From positions 4,092,001 to 4,156,000 of the forward strand of contig OY754473.1 of NCBI GenBank assembly GCA_963575645.1: a stretch of DNA of 64,000 bases. The letters run 5' to 3'. The stretch's first letter is position 1, and the number at the start of each line of letters is the position of its first letter. The position numbers and the translations under genes are program-made. Of this stretch, positions 21,693 to 32,271 are shown piece after piece. The stretch is from Xanthostigma xanthostigma (taxonomy: Eukaryota > Arthropoda > Insecta > Raphidioptera > Raphidiidae). The notes below the pieces were generated by a model, which did not search any database, was not told the origin of the DNA, and was given only the letters and a program-made list of their open reading frames with translations.

Positions 21693-22215
21693 CTGTAAAA
21701 AAAATTTTGAAACAAAACTTAAATTGCAGTTTTTTACAGTAATAAAATTATTTATATTATTCTTGCAGCTGTCAACCCTTTTAGCTAGTGAATCAGTGGC
21801 GTAACAATAGGGTGGCAGGACGAGCAAAATGCCACTGGATCTCGGCCGGAGTGGGCCCCAGGTCCAAGAGGGTCGTGAGAATAGGATTACACTAACATTT
21901 ATTATTACAACATTCAAATCTTTAATTAGCGTCTGATTAGAATTGGTCGTTAATTTTATTTATTATTACAACATTTAGTAAAATTTGCCACGGGCTTCAA
22001 CGTGTATAGTTACGCCACTGTAGTGAATATATTAGTATATATAACTATATTTCCAAAGTTATCGAGCGTCTTTAACTTAATTGAGTCGCGTCGGTTAAAA
22101 GTAAGATAGTTTTTGGTTAGTTTCTTTAAAAATATCGTTACTATTTTTAAACATTTTTAGGCATCTATTTATTGATAAGTTTGTCTTCAAATAAATATAT
22201 TTTATAAGTGCCTAC

Positions 22216-22281
22216 CTTAACTGAAGGAATGGCATTCAAGGCAGATGATCCTTGCGATTTGTCAAGTCTTATTTGATTTGT
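22216..22281 (-). CDS. Small exon of the large Ser/Thr-rich protein gene
   Basis: 22 codons: TNQIRLDKSQGSSALNAIPS, then VK. Acceptor TTGATTGCAG, donor AAG|GTAGGC, phase 0 on both sides. In frame with the following exon (GSFASS). How it connects to the preceding exon is uncertain because of a phase mismatch described under 24279-24594. Confidence 0.65.
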
Positions 22282-22526
22282 CTGCAATCAAAATTTACAA
22301 ATAATTATTCACTCTGTTTGAAGAAAATGGCTAAATAATTTTCATTTACAAAAATCAGAAATCGAAACAGTTTTTTTATTCTATAAGAAGGTATCATAAA
22401 AGAGTCCTGAAAAAAATGATTTTTAATTTGAAAAAAAAAATTAATTCACTACCTACAAATTTAAAAACAAAATTCAAAATGGAGTTTTAATTTTTATGTA
22501 GCCTGTTACCTGAAAACAAAATTAAC

Positions 22527-22543
22527 CTTATAATTTATTTTCT
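22527..22543 (-). CDS. Tentative 17-nt micro-exon
   Basis: Acceptor TTTTACAG and donor AAG|GTTAAT bound 17 nt. It would turn the phase-1 end of 24279-24594 into phase 0 and encode EKINYK at the join. It is proposed only because it repairs the frame, and may well be wrong. Confidence 0.2.
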
Positions 22544-22973
22544 CTGTAAAATAAAAATTAAAAATAATTTAGTTTCATCAAAAAGCAAAACGAAACTTTC
22601 CAAATAACGAGGTAAAGTAACACGCAAATAATTTGAACAACAAAGGATGACACTTTCCCTAATGTTCCCGAATTTATACTGCCTAGTGTCTACCCAAGGT
22701 AACCTCTTTTCGTTGGGATAATAGCTGGGAGATGACGGCAATTGATATTGCGCAGTTGTTCAAAATATGAACGGTCTTCCACCTGACGTCATTCATTAAC
22801 GAGGTGAACAGTGTATCTAATGATCTTACTAACTACCTGCTCAAAATTTGAGCTACAAAAACATTTGTAAAGTTATGTAGATAAGCGATGATACGACTAG
22901 GTATATTATTTTTAAATTGATAATTTTAATAACGACCTGAATCATTGGACGTCAATAACATAGAAATATTAGA

Positions 22974-23191
22974 CTAGAGTACGCGAGTGAGCCGTGAATG
23001 TGTCTGCAATTCAGACAGAGAACAGTTCCTTATCTCTATGGTAACTAATGATGCTGATTTGAGTAAATAAATATTAGGAATTCTGAGTTTTCTGCAGCGT
23101 TCTCTCTCTCAACTGACGACACTTTCGCTTATGACAAGCATACGAACTAGCGTACTCTAGTTACTTATATCTCTATGGTCAATACTCTACA
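22974..23191. mobile_element. Short TIR element family H, copy 2 (intronic)
   Basis: Inverted relative to 17306-17496: contains TTATCTCTATGGTAAC, GCAGCGTTCTCTCTCTCAAC and ends CTTATATCTCTATGG. Confidence 0.65.
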
Positions 23192-24278
23192 CCAGTCGAA
23201 TTTAATCTAACAAAATTATAAATAGTTCAATTACTTTTGTTTGTTGATTTCGTCTAAAAATAAAGTTTCTAACGTCATGTTCGAAATTAATTATTACGCG
23301 TTGAAATAAATGTTTTCGAATTTATTTAGCCAAATAAATGTTGCCTACAAAAATATACTTTTTTCATACCTCGTGAACTTTGCTTAAAAATAAAATCCGT
23401 TTCTATAACTTGATATTTTTAGAAATACAAAAAATTACGACTGATCAATTTTTACCATTCCAACCCACAAGTGGGGAATGGTACTAGTTTAGGTCTAAAA
23501 TCACTTTTCAAAAATTTTACAATATCTTTCCGTCTTGATGTCCGCCGAATCCAAAAAACATGTTTTTGAAAAAACTCTGTGCGTCTGTTAGTCTGTCAAA
23601 CAGATGAGCGGATTGAAACCAAATTTTGGGAGGATGTTTGGTATGCAAATATGAAGAGCCCTATTGTTTTTGGGGAAAATCGGCGCATGCGCAGAAGAGA
23701 TATATGCTATAACGATGTTTTTTTTATATAATAATGATATACTTTTCATAACGGCTTATTATTCTATTTATTTTTTCAAAAGAATTTTGTTGAAAATTTT
23801 TTTTTCTAAACTTTATAGTTTCGGAAATATTTTGAAAACAAAAAAAAAACAGCCGCTCTTTTGTTTTATGGATCTGTCAAAAATAAACTAGTTCGGCATG
23901 CTTTGATTAATTTTTACATGACGTGGAACATATTATGTAGATAACCATGGCAACGAATAGCAAATATCATATTGAATACTAGCCATTACTCGCGTCACCT
24001 CACACGACATCAAAAATTTTATTTTCTTTATAATCAAATGTCAACATTTTTGCAGTTGGAATAGTCCCGTCGCCCAATTGGCTGGAATTTTTCTACTGAG
24101 GCAAAAGGGCGTAACTCCTTTTTGAGTTATAGATTTCGCCTATAAATAAAAACCGTATTTGAAAACGATCAGTATTCAATTTTTCAAATTACGCAGAAAT
24201 TACTTCCATCTAATTTTTGCCCTAAAACGGAAAGGCCAATATTTGTTCCAGTGTTGTCCATTTTGGAGATTAATATAC
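23192..24278. other. Intron sequence of the large gene
   Basis: AT-rich intron. A block at about 23450-23545 (GGGGAATGGTACTAGTTTAG and following) recurs at about 42227-42300, so it is a dispersed repeat fragment. No exon recognised. Confidence 0.5.
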
Positions 24279-24594
24279 CTAGTGAATCAAATTCTGTTTG
24301 AAAGCGACGAAGAAGTGTTCGTGTTTCCTGGCGATCAAGTTGCAGTCTTACCAAAAGATCAACATCCAAAGTTTGAATTGCCGGCGCTTGTGCCTTGGGA
24401 GTCGCAGTACTCGTCGTGGTGGTGGTACTCGTAGTACTGGTCGGTACTGTTTCGTTATAAATCGTATTCAACGCTTCCACCGTCTTACTTCCAAGTATTC
24501 CCGCAAGGGAAACAGCTTCCGTCGATGTGGTCGTAACAGTTGCAGACGGAGTAGAGCTAGTTAATGGTGTCGCCATTGTCGTGGACGTCGTTTG
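24279..24594 (-). CDS. Exon of the large Ser/Thr-rich protein gene
   Basis: The acceptor CTATTGCAG is followed by QTTSTTMATPLTSSTPS, Ser/Thr-rich sequence, and a more ordered end (LDVDLLVRLQLDRQETRTLL, RRFQTEFDSL). The best donor, CTAG|GTATAT, leaves phase 1, unlike every other junction of the gene. A weaker in-phase alternative is TGC|GTAATT at about 24187, which would add 31 residues. Either that, a missed micro-exon, or a different partner exon explains the join to 22216-22281. The start side is firm; the end is uncertain. Confidence 0.7.
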
Positions 24595-24897
24595 CTGCAA
24601 TAGAGAAATGACGGATGGGTCAATTGAAGGTCATCTCTGGTGAAGTGTCACCCCATGATATTAGATTTGGTTTAGTTTGTTAGTTGCCACTTCCTTCGAT
24701 GCGAATGCCGGTTTTGGTTAAAATGGATTATAAGTTAGTCTCTACCCCTATACTCGCTTCTTAATTGTCGAGTGTCTAGAATTTATGATCTAATTTGTTC
24801 ACGTAATGGTTAGTTTATGGAATGACGAAACTATTATTAACAATATGCTAGATACTTGACCTATTTTGTCGTGCAACGTCAATTCCAGAAAGGACCA

Positions 24898-25351
24898 CGC
24901 ACAAACCTTATGGGATTTGGTTCTCGGTTAAATTGATCGAAAATAGTTTTATTTTATAGTTTAAAGGTCACTAAGAAAAAGTGTTCATGGCCGCATAGCC
25001 CAAAAACCAACAGATTTTTAGATTTTAGATATAGGGATATCTATTGAATTGAGAAATATGTTTTCTACTGCGTTGAATCCAAATATGATATAATTATTTT
25101 ATACAGGGTGACACCTTCCAGCATTACCTAGCTTTTGACTATTTTTCTATTTCTAAAAAAAAGCACAAAAGTTGAACATGGAACATGTTTGTGAATTCAA
25201 TGGATATCCCTATATCTAAAATCTCGTTAAACATATCTGTAGCAAACAATCTATTGTTTTTTAGGCACTTTTTCTTAGTGACCTTTAAACTATACAATAA
25301 AGCCATTTTCGATCAATTTATACTAGAACCAAATCCCATAAGGTTTGTGCG
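24898..25351. repeat. Foldback family D, copy 2 (intronic)
   Basis: The cleanest copy of this family. CGCACAAACCTTATGGGATT at the left faces its complement ending AAGGTTTGTGCG at the right. The arms of about 200 bp include GTTTAAAGGTCACTAAG. A central CCTGTATAAAATAATT segment contains no ORF. Confidence 0.8.
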
Positions 25352-25854
25352 GGGTCCCTTGATTGTTTCGTATATATCTTTTAAATTAAGAATAAAAAAA
25401 CTCTTCAAAAATTTGTCATACCAAAAGGGTCTAAATGTGACAGAACCTTTTCAAATGTAGATATAAATACTAATTTGGTGACTCAAAACAAAACAACGCA
25501 GAGTATTTAAGTTGTTGCAAAAAGCCACAATAGTATTTGTACCAATTTTTAATATAGATGGCTTTTGAATTTTTATGTTTTGAAAGTGAGCACAAAAATT
25601 ATAAATAATTGTTTATTTTAATTGATGATGAAAGCAATATCAAGTATTGAATAAAATTAATTATTAAGATTAAACAATTAATATTTTACTTTAGTTATTG
25701 ATATTTAAGCGCAGTAAAATTGCAAAGTTCTGTGATACAAAATTATTTACTTAATTAATTAGTTAGAATGTTAATCAAAATCAAAATGAATTCGGATTTG
25801 GTGTTAATGCATTTTAGGTTAATATTTGCCTTCAAATCTTACAAGCAAACCGAT

Positions 25855-26171
25855 TTTAAGGTACTATCTCCACAATTTTCGTCTCAAACAAAAAGAACAT
25901 AGACTTAAAATAAATAAAAAGCTGGAAAAATGTCAACATTAAGTTACTAAATGTCTGGAACCAAGAAATTTTAAAAGCAAGTGACATTTTTTCAGTGAAG
26001 TCTTGGCTTGTGAACTAAAGACCCTTGTATCAATGGGTCAGGTTTATTTATTACCAAATCACTTTGGTAAATATATCAAAGGTTTTCATCTTCGAGGAGA
26101 AGTAATATTAAATTTTTCTGATAAAATATTTCAAAAAGAAAGTTTTTAAAATTGAGGAGATAGTATCAACA
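25855..26171. repeat. Inverted-repeat element close to an exon (intronic)
   Basis: GGTACTATCTCCACAATTTT at about 25861 faces AAAATTGAGGAGATAGTATC at 26149. About 320 bp, AT-rich, no ORF. It ends about 100 bp downstream of the donor of the 26274-27902 exon. Confidence 0.5.
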
Positions 26172-26273
26172 TCCGACCTTATTTCTATTTATGAGTGGCT
26201 CAAACAGCATTGTTATTTAGATGAGTTAACCAACTTTCCACCTCAAGAAACGATTAACAGAAAGTAACAATAC

Positions 26274-27902
26274 CGTTTTAATACTGTTATCCGTAGTAGA
26301 GTTGTTTATTTGCCGCAAATCTGATGCAGTAGTAGCGGGTTTGGTTATCTCGTTATTTAAAAACCTGGCAATATTATTGGTCGCCAGGTTATATTTAAGA
26401 GTGGCCGGTGTCAGTCCAGGAATCTCGACTGTATCGTCGGGCACGATCGTGCCGTTCGGATACTTCCGTACGACCGTGTTATTGGGATAAACACCATAAA
26501 TTATGTAAGTGTTCTCTGGAGTCGTGTTAGGATTTCTACGTACCACAGTATTGTTCGGAAGGATGCCGAAAACGACATAGTCGCGTTTCGGCTTCGCCGT
26601 TGCCGAGCTCGCGGTCGATTCAATCGCCGGGCGATTAATTGCGAACCTCGGATTGTACGATTGGGTAGTGAACGGGATGGGCGGCAGAGTTACGAATGGA
26701 TTCGGCGAGCCCGTCGTGAATGGAATCGGAGGAAGTGTTGGAACGGTTGTAATTGATGCTTGATTAGAAGTAGTTGTTGGATAAGTTGGAGTTGTGACTG
26801 CATCACTGACGGTAGCCGTGTTACTAGGACTTGCAGTGGTAGTTGTTAATGAGAGAATGTTTGTATTCGGGGTCGAAGGAACGATTTCATTAATGCTGAT
26901 ATTGATTTCATCGTTAGTCGTCGTACCGGAAGTGAATGGGGCAACGGTGGATGATTGGTTACTCGTGTTTGGCGATAATTCGTTCGAGTTAACGTACGGT
27001 ATCGGTATGTTAATTGTTAAAGAACCGGCAGTTACCGAATCGTCAGTGTTATCAGTCAGAGGAAAAGGTGCTACCGATAGCGACACCAGAGCTGGTGATG
27101 AAATTGACACGGCCTGTGTTTTTGTGCTAGATAACGGTGCGTTTGTGAATGGTGCAATAGTAGATGATGGTTGTTGTGTGCTACTTGTTGCTGTTGTCCC
27201 ACTTACGAAGGGTTTGTTAGTTGTTGATGGCGACACTATATTGTTGAACAGTCTGGAAATAAACGGAAACAGTGACGTGGATGTTGGTTTTGGTGATGAG
27301 GGAGATGGGACAGTGGGTTTGGTTGACATTGGTGAGTTGAATATCAGCGTGGGAGTTGTGAAGGAAATTGATCTTGGAGAAACTGTCGACACCGGAAATA
27401 GTCTTGTGGTTTTGAACGTGGTTTTCGCTGGTGATCCGGTAGTTAGTGTTAATTGTGGTGTTGTTATCTCTGGTTCTACTGTTGTGGTGGTTTCGAGTCT
27501 TTTCGTAGTTGTTTCGGGTCGTTTCGTAGTTGTAGTCGAAGTAGTTTCGGGTCGTTTCGTAGTTGTAGTCGTAGTTTCGGGTTTTCTTGTCGTCGTTGTC
27601 GTAGCTGTAGGTTTTTGGGTAGTTGTGGACGTTGTAGTTTCAGGTCTTTGCGTTGTCGTAGTAGAAGTCGTTGTGGGAGCAGCCGTTGTAACGGTGGCAG
27701 CAGTGGAAGGATTCTCGGATGTGGCAACGTTTGAAGAAGCGGTAGTGACTTCGGGGAAAAGGATATCAGAGAAGCTTTTTTCAGAAGAAGTAAGATTTGA
27801 AAGTAAAAGTTCAGATATTAAATTATCAGAATAAAGAGTGGAAGAAACAGAAGCTGCTAGAGTAATAATTTCTATTTCATCATCATCGTTCACTTTGTTT
27901 AT
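26274..27902 (-). CDS. Largest Thr-rich exon, mucin-like, of the large gene
   Basis: 543 codons, phase 0 at both ends. Acceptor TTATTTTCAG, donor ACG|GTATTG. It starts INKVNDDDEIEIITLAAS. Around residues 70-145 it has tandem mucin-type units of the form TTT(K/R)(K/R)PETTT, dense in Thr and Pro and therefore likely O-glycosylated. The middle is Ser/Thr/Pro-rich with two LPPIPFTTGSP-like units. Near the C-terminus two copies of a motif Y-V/I-V/I-F/Y-G-x-x-P-N-N-T-V-V-R lie about 25 residues apart, the second followed by KYPNGTIVPDD. N-glycosylation sequons (NNT, NGT) recur. No chitin-binding cysteine motif and almost no cysteine is present. Secreted, mucin- or cuticle-type role is inferred from composition only. 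Confidence 0.88.
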
Positions 27903-28486
27903 CTGAAAATAAACATTTTACGGATTACAAATAAGGACACTTCTTTTCAAATAATAAATCCCACACAAAGCAAAAAAGCCAATACATATTCCAACGCCAT
28001 TTTATTTATCTACATATAAACATAAAAAATAAATATATTGTTAATAACACAACAATAGCCGGCCTCAACACCTTTCATTAATTAGTTTATCAAATATTAA
28101 ACGGTTGTGCCAATCGAATAAATCAAATTAATAAAGGTGAGACTACCAACCCTGCGTATTGAATAATCCCTACATGCTATATAATTAATATCACTAAAAA
28201 TATAATATTAAAATGTAAACATGCTGCTAAATATAAGAATATAAAAGTTTTGTTTTTATGGATAGTTTGGGACGATCCGTTTCTCGTTTGGTGTTCAACG
28301 GCGAACGATGACGTCACAACTGATTTATTGACCAATGGGGTTCCATCCGCATATCTACTGCTTCAACCTTTGACAAAACAACGAAAATCATTTAGTATCC
28401 TATCATTGGATTTTTAGTGTCGTTTTACTGGACCACTGTGCAAATATATACAGTGTTAAGAGAAATTCTAAGATAATAAAGAAATA

Positions 28487-29039
28487 CAGTGCAAACTCCA
28501 TTCAACGTCACTCGATATAACGACAAACTCCTTAAAACGTCGAAATTACTTAATTCTAGTTGGTTTACCTTGTTGCTCATAAAAATAACGACACACCCAC
28601 TCTAAATAACGACAACAACACGTCATCATTAAGCAATAAACAGTACTTGTTTGTTATTTTGTTGCTTTGTTGTCGGCATCATGCGTACCGAAGATTCTAA
28701 AAAATTCGTTCTTTTGTTTGTTGTAATTATCTTTCATATGATTAGCTGCTTATCGATAAGTTATCATATTCTTAGTTGCCCACAAACTTGCAAACTGTGA
28801 ACATGGCGAGTAAAAGAAAATCTTTGTGTATTGACGAAAAAGTTTTATTAATATGCGCAATAGAGGCGGGAGAAAAGATAAGTGATGTTGGAAGACGCTT
28901 TGGATTCAGTCGCTCGACCGTATCGACAATATGGAAAAAAAATATTAATGGATTATTTCTTCTCTCCGTTTAACGACAACTCTCAATAACGCCACAAAGT
29001 GCACAGCCCCTTGAGTGTCGCTATATAGAGTTTACACTG
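28487..29039 (+). mobile_element. Tigger/pogo-like deletion derivative (intronic)
   Basis: Flanked by TA on both sides (28485-28486 and 29040-29041). Ends are CAGTGCAAACTCCATTCAAC and a matching AGAGTTTACACTG. It keeps the first 47 codons of a transposase (28803 on) and then jumps to right-end sequence. Related pieces: 42447-42909 (same deletion), 59973-60063 and 52207-52226 (ends only) and the more distant 2561-3005. Confidence 0.85.
28803..28973 (+). pseudogene. Truncated pogo/Tigger-type transposase N-terminus
   Basis: Reads MASKRKSLCIDEKVLLI, then CAIEAGEKISDVGRRFG and FSRSTVSTIWKKN. This is the helix-turn-helix (CENP-B/Psq-type) DNA-binding start of Tigger-like transposases. After codon 47 the frame enters unrelated terminal sequence and stops nine codons later; the catalytic domain is deleted. 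The in-frame ATG nine codons upstream is less likely because the family normally begins at MAxKRK. Confidence 0.8.
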
Positions 29040-29470
29040 TATATCGCTGTATTAATTCAAGTTTTTATCATTATTTATGATCTAAGTGGCGGCCATAATT
29101 ATTTTATCAAGCGAATAAATATTTATACCAACGAAGTAAGACAGAATAGATTTATACCTGCAGTAAGCATAATTATGATTGGTGAATTGAATTATCGCTA
29201 TATACTCGGAGGAATAGTTACCTGATGAAGAAATGAACCGACTAAATAATTACTTACGTTCGGTCTATATGGCCATGAGTCAATTATCAAAGCAATTCTT
29301 AAATAACACAGCGGATAATGCCGAAGTATTCCGAAAGGATGAATAAAACGACACCAAAATCCTTCATAATCATTTCGCGCACATATAAAAAAGGATCATA
29401 AGAAGACAAACATGGGTTGGATATGCATTTGGCTTTTCAACAATCAAGGAATCTATCCATAGTTACTTAC

Positions 29471-29629
29471 GTTTGTGTAGGGTGTCGTAGTGGAAGATGT
29501 TACCACTGGCACAGTTGGTACGTATGGCGGTGTTGATGACGTTTTAAAGTTGGTAGCTCGTAAAAGTTCGTTGCGATAACGCGAACTGAACTTTTGTTGC
29601 GAGTTTGGCTTAATGGCTACCGCTGAAAT
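29471..29629 (-). CDS. Exon of the large Ser/Thr-rich protein gene
   Basis: 53 codons, ISAVAIKPNSQQKFSSRYRN, then ELLRATNFKTSS and a Pro/Val/Thr tail ending TTTPYTN. Acceptor TTTTCTAG; donor AAC|GTAAGT; phase 0 on both sides. A second AG seven bases into the exon (TTTCAG) would give an immediate TAG, so the upstream acceptor is used here. Confidence 0.8.
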
Positions 29630-29892
29630 CTAGAAAATTACAATTCTGGTTTTTAAACAGTTGTTGAAAAATGTGGGCATCTATGGACTGTTATTCTATT
29701 TTAATATAAAGAATATATGCGGTAATTTTGAAAATAAAATAAGATAAAAAAGGCACTTATTTCTGCAATATTGTTAATTTTATGAATCCCTTAATTCTAG
29801 TTTGTGAAATTGAAGAGGCTTCCACTTGATCAATTTTTTTTTTGTTTAAAGCCAATTTTACAGCTTAGCTTGTCATTCCTATTTGTTAGGTA

Positions 29893-30090
29893 GGCATTTT
29901 TTAGGATGCATGGTCTGAAGCACTCTCACAATAAAGCTCTATAGAATCGTCAAAAAGAAATAACAAGCTGAGTTGTCTATGCTACGAGAAGATGGCCATT
30001 AATTTGGTATTTGGTACGACTTTTGTCAGGTATTTTTTAGGACGCATGGGTTGAAGCACTCCCAGAATAAAAGTCTATAGAATCGTCAAA
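29893..30090. repeat. Intronic direct duplication of about 62 bp
   Basis: TTTTTTAGGATGCATGG at 29893-29954 and TTTTTTAGGACGCATGG at 30029-30090 head two similar segments, each ending TCTATAGAATCGTCAAA. The second begins about 80 bp downstream of the donor of the 30172-30747 exon. Confidence 0.8.
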
Positions 30091-30171
30091 ACTAATCGGT
30101 TCAGCGATTTTAAAATTAATCACGGACATACCGACACGAAAACGGGACATCCCGGATGAATGTGTACTTAC

Positions 30172-30747
30172 CGATGTGGTAGACGTGAAGCCATCTAAAT
30201 CACTCTTCTGCGTCTGGACTTTTCTATACCCAACCGTTGAGGAAGGCACCACATCGACAGGTACATTCGACGACGACGCGCTCTTCTTGCTACTGTAAAT
30301 CCCCCTCGGAGGCTTGGGGGAAAACGTTCTGACTTTCGGAACAAAGTTCGAAAGTTTAGAGTTAGAAGGCGAGACAGTAGAAGAAACAGAAGAAGCAGTT
30401 GAAGAAGAAGAAGAAATTGCTTCCAGTTTTGGATTTTGTGCGGAAGATGTTGATTTTTTTTCGGTCAACGTTTTAAATCTGTTGTGATATACATAGCCAG
30501 GTGTCACACTGTTGTCAACGTCATTGGTTGACCTTGGCGTATACCTTTTAGTCGGTAAAGTCGGTCGTTTGAGATTGTTTACCGGCGGTAAAACAAAAGG
30601 TTCAGTGACGGCTTCGTTTTGTTGAACACGATTAGGTAATCGACGCAATGATCTTACTGTTGTAGGGTTCGTTGCGGATTCGATATCATTATTTATTTCT
30701 TCTGTTGTTGTTGTTGTTGTCGTTGTTGATCTTATCACATTCCTATT
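30172..30747 (-). CDS. Exon of the large Ser/Thr-rich protein gene
   Basis: 192 codons, phase 0 at both ends. Acceptor CGTGTTTCAG, donor TCG|GTAAGT. Starts NRNVIRS followed by eight Thr, then mixed Ser/Pro/Lys-rich sequence (PTLPTKRYTPRSTNDVDNS, YVYHNRFKTLTEKKSTSS, KPPRGIYSSKKSASSS) and ends DLDGFTSTTS. No recognisable domain. Tyr- and Arg-containing, so less mucin-like than the 26274-27902 exon. Confidence 0.87.
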
Positions 30748-30947
30748 CTGAAACACGTCAACTTGTTGATAACAATCTGTTTTACTCGATTGGTTTTTTT
30801 AACCATAATTTGTCGCCCCGAGATAAAGAAACTGTTTAACTGGAAATTCGTAGTTAAATGTCAAATACTGGCAATCAAGGTTATTACTGCCTGAGCACAA
30901 ATAATTGCTTTTTGTAATTTTTTCAGGAACAATCTCTTATTTGTATA

Positions 30948-31456
30948 CAGGGTGTTTCAAGCAATCTTTCAAGAAAGTTTTGTGTTTGTTTATGCCCAAT
31001 TTATAATAATAATAATGCCCTTAACGTCCGTTTCTCGACTTTATGTCATAACAGACGCCATTCGCATCTATCACACTTCTCGTTATTTTCTATATTTTTC
31101 AACTTCAACTAAATAGCAACGGGCGAATGAGGGAATTTTGGGAAATTGGGATAAGGTAGGCGAATTTTGAGCTAAGGAGTTTGACAGGTAATCGACCATA
31201 GTCTAGAATAAGGAACCATCTGGATATTTATCTGGAATTGTTGAAGGAAACCATGGAAAGCGTCAACAGGATGGTCGGTACAGGAATTACCGTTTCTCGG
31301 CGAGAGGCAGCAGGAAAGAGTCCCAGCCACAATGCCCCCGCCGGGATTCGAACCTGGTACCTCCCGATTGCGAGTCTAGTGCTCTACGCTACACCGCTTC
31401 GTGTTAATTACGCCCAATTAAAACTATCTGAGATTTCGATTTTTTGAAACACCCTG
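30948..31456. mobile_element. TIR element with CAGGGTGTTTCAA ends and nested SINE-like repeat
   Basis: Perfect terminal inverted repeats CAGGGTGTTTCAA / TTGAAACACCCTG with TA on both outer sides, as in IS630-Tc1-mariner elements. Almost the entire interior is the SINE-like repeat at 31002-31402. Confidence 0.75.
31002..31402 (-). repeat. tRNA-derived SINE-like repeat, copy 1
   Basis: Read on the minus strand it starts with a tRNA-like head. Box A-like TAGCGTAG-AGC is followed by the box B GGTTCGAATCCCGG and a body with CTGCCTCTCGCCGAGAAACG and GTAATTCCTGTACCG. The 3' end runs into (ATT)n. Other copies: 57019-57428 (minus, most complete), 52230-52402 (minus, fragment), 59025-59150 (plus, fragment). 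Confidence 0.75.
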
Positions 31457-31458
31457 TA

Positions 31459-32271
31459 TAAATACCGAGGACCGATTTTCCAGTTCACAGCTCGTACGGA
31501 ATTAGTGTTGTTAATTAAGCAATACTTTTTTGTTATTAGTTATATTTTTTAATGTAAATATTAGCCATTAATTAGTATTAAATATTGTTATAATTGATTA
31601 TTAGATATTATTTTATTAGTAATACAAAAATATTTTTATTGAGCAAATTTCTATTTCAATTCTTTGTGCGAAATTGACAAACAAATCGTCTTTAATTTCT
31701 CACCGGATACCAAAAAATTGCAAATAATTATGTCTAATTTCTAAATTACTAACGATCTTTATTTTCACTAATTTACACGATTGCTTAGGAATTTCATTTT
31801 TTCATTCACTAATTAATTTGTCAATTAATTTATATTGCACACCCGGCTAGATGGATGTGCTCTATTATCGCTTTGCGCACGATTTGTTTTACCTGTGACG
31901 TCATCACACGATAATTTTATTAATTGAAGATTCTAATCAGACGTTAATCAAAGATTTGAGTATCTTAATTTTTATAGTAAACGAGACAAAATTCAAAATG
32001 ATTCTTCTTTTTAAAGTTGTCAAAAAATATTTCAGTTCATATTTGGCAATATTAGCCTAGGGCATCTAGGGTGGGGTCATTGGTAAACTCTAAAAAAACA
32101 TTGACAAAAATGCATTTATTTGCAATAGTTAGCTGGGTCAGTTAGAAGCGTGAACAACACATGGAGGTAGAAATGATCGGAGATCATAAAATTTTCTTCA
32201 GTACCGCTGAAGTAAGTTTTTGCGAATAAAAACAGGGCTGTCGAGGCTTCAGAGCCAACAATTTTTTTTTT
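31459..32271. other. Intron sequence
   Basis: AT-rich. A fragment of the family C tail (GACGTTAATCAAAGATTTGA) is at about 31938. No exon recognised. Confidence 0.5.

Noticed and set aside
26794-27834. 346-codon plus-strand ORF rich in Val
   Set aside because: It is the antisense of the Thr-rich exon 26274-27902 (ACN/ACC codons read as GTN/GGT). Its composition is exactly what a reversed Thr tract gives, and there are no splice or start signals.
29621-29630. Alternative acceptor TTTCAG for exon 29471-29629
   Set aside because: Use of it gives CGG-TAG, an immediate stop, in the required phase.
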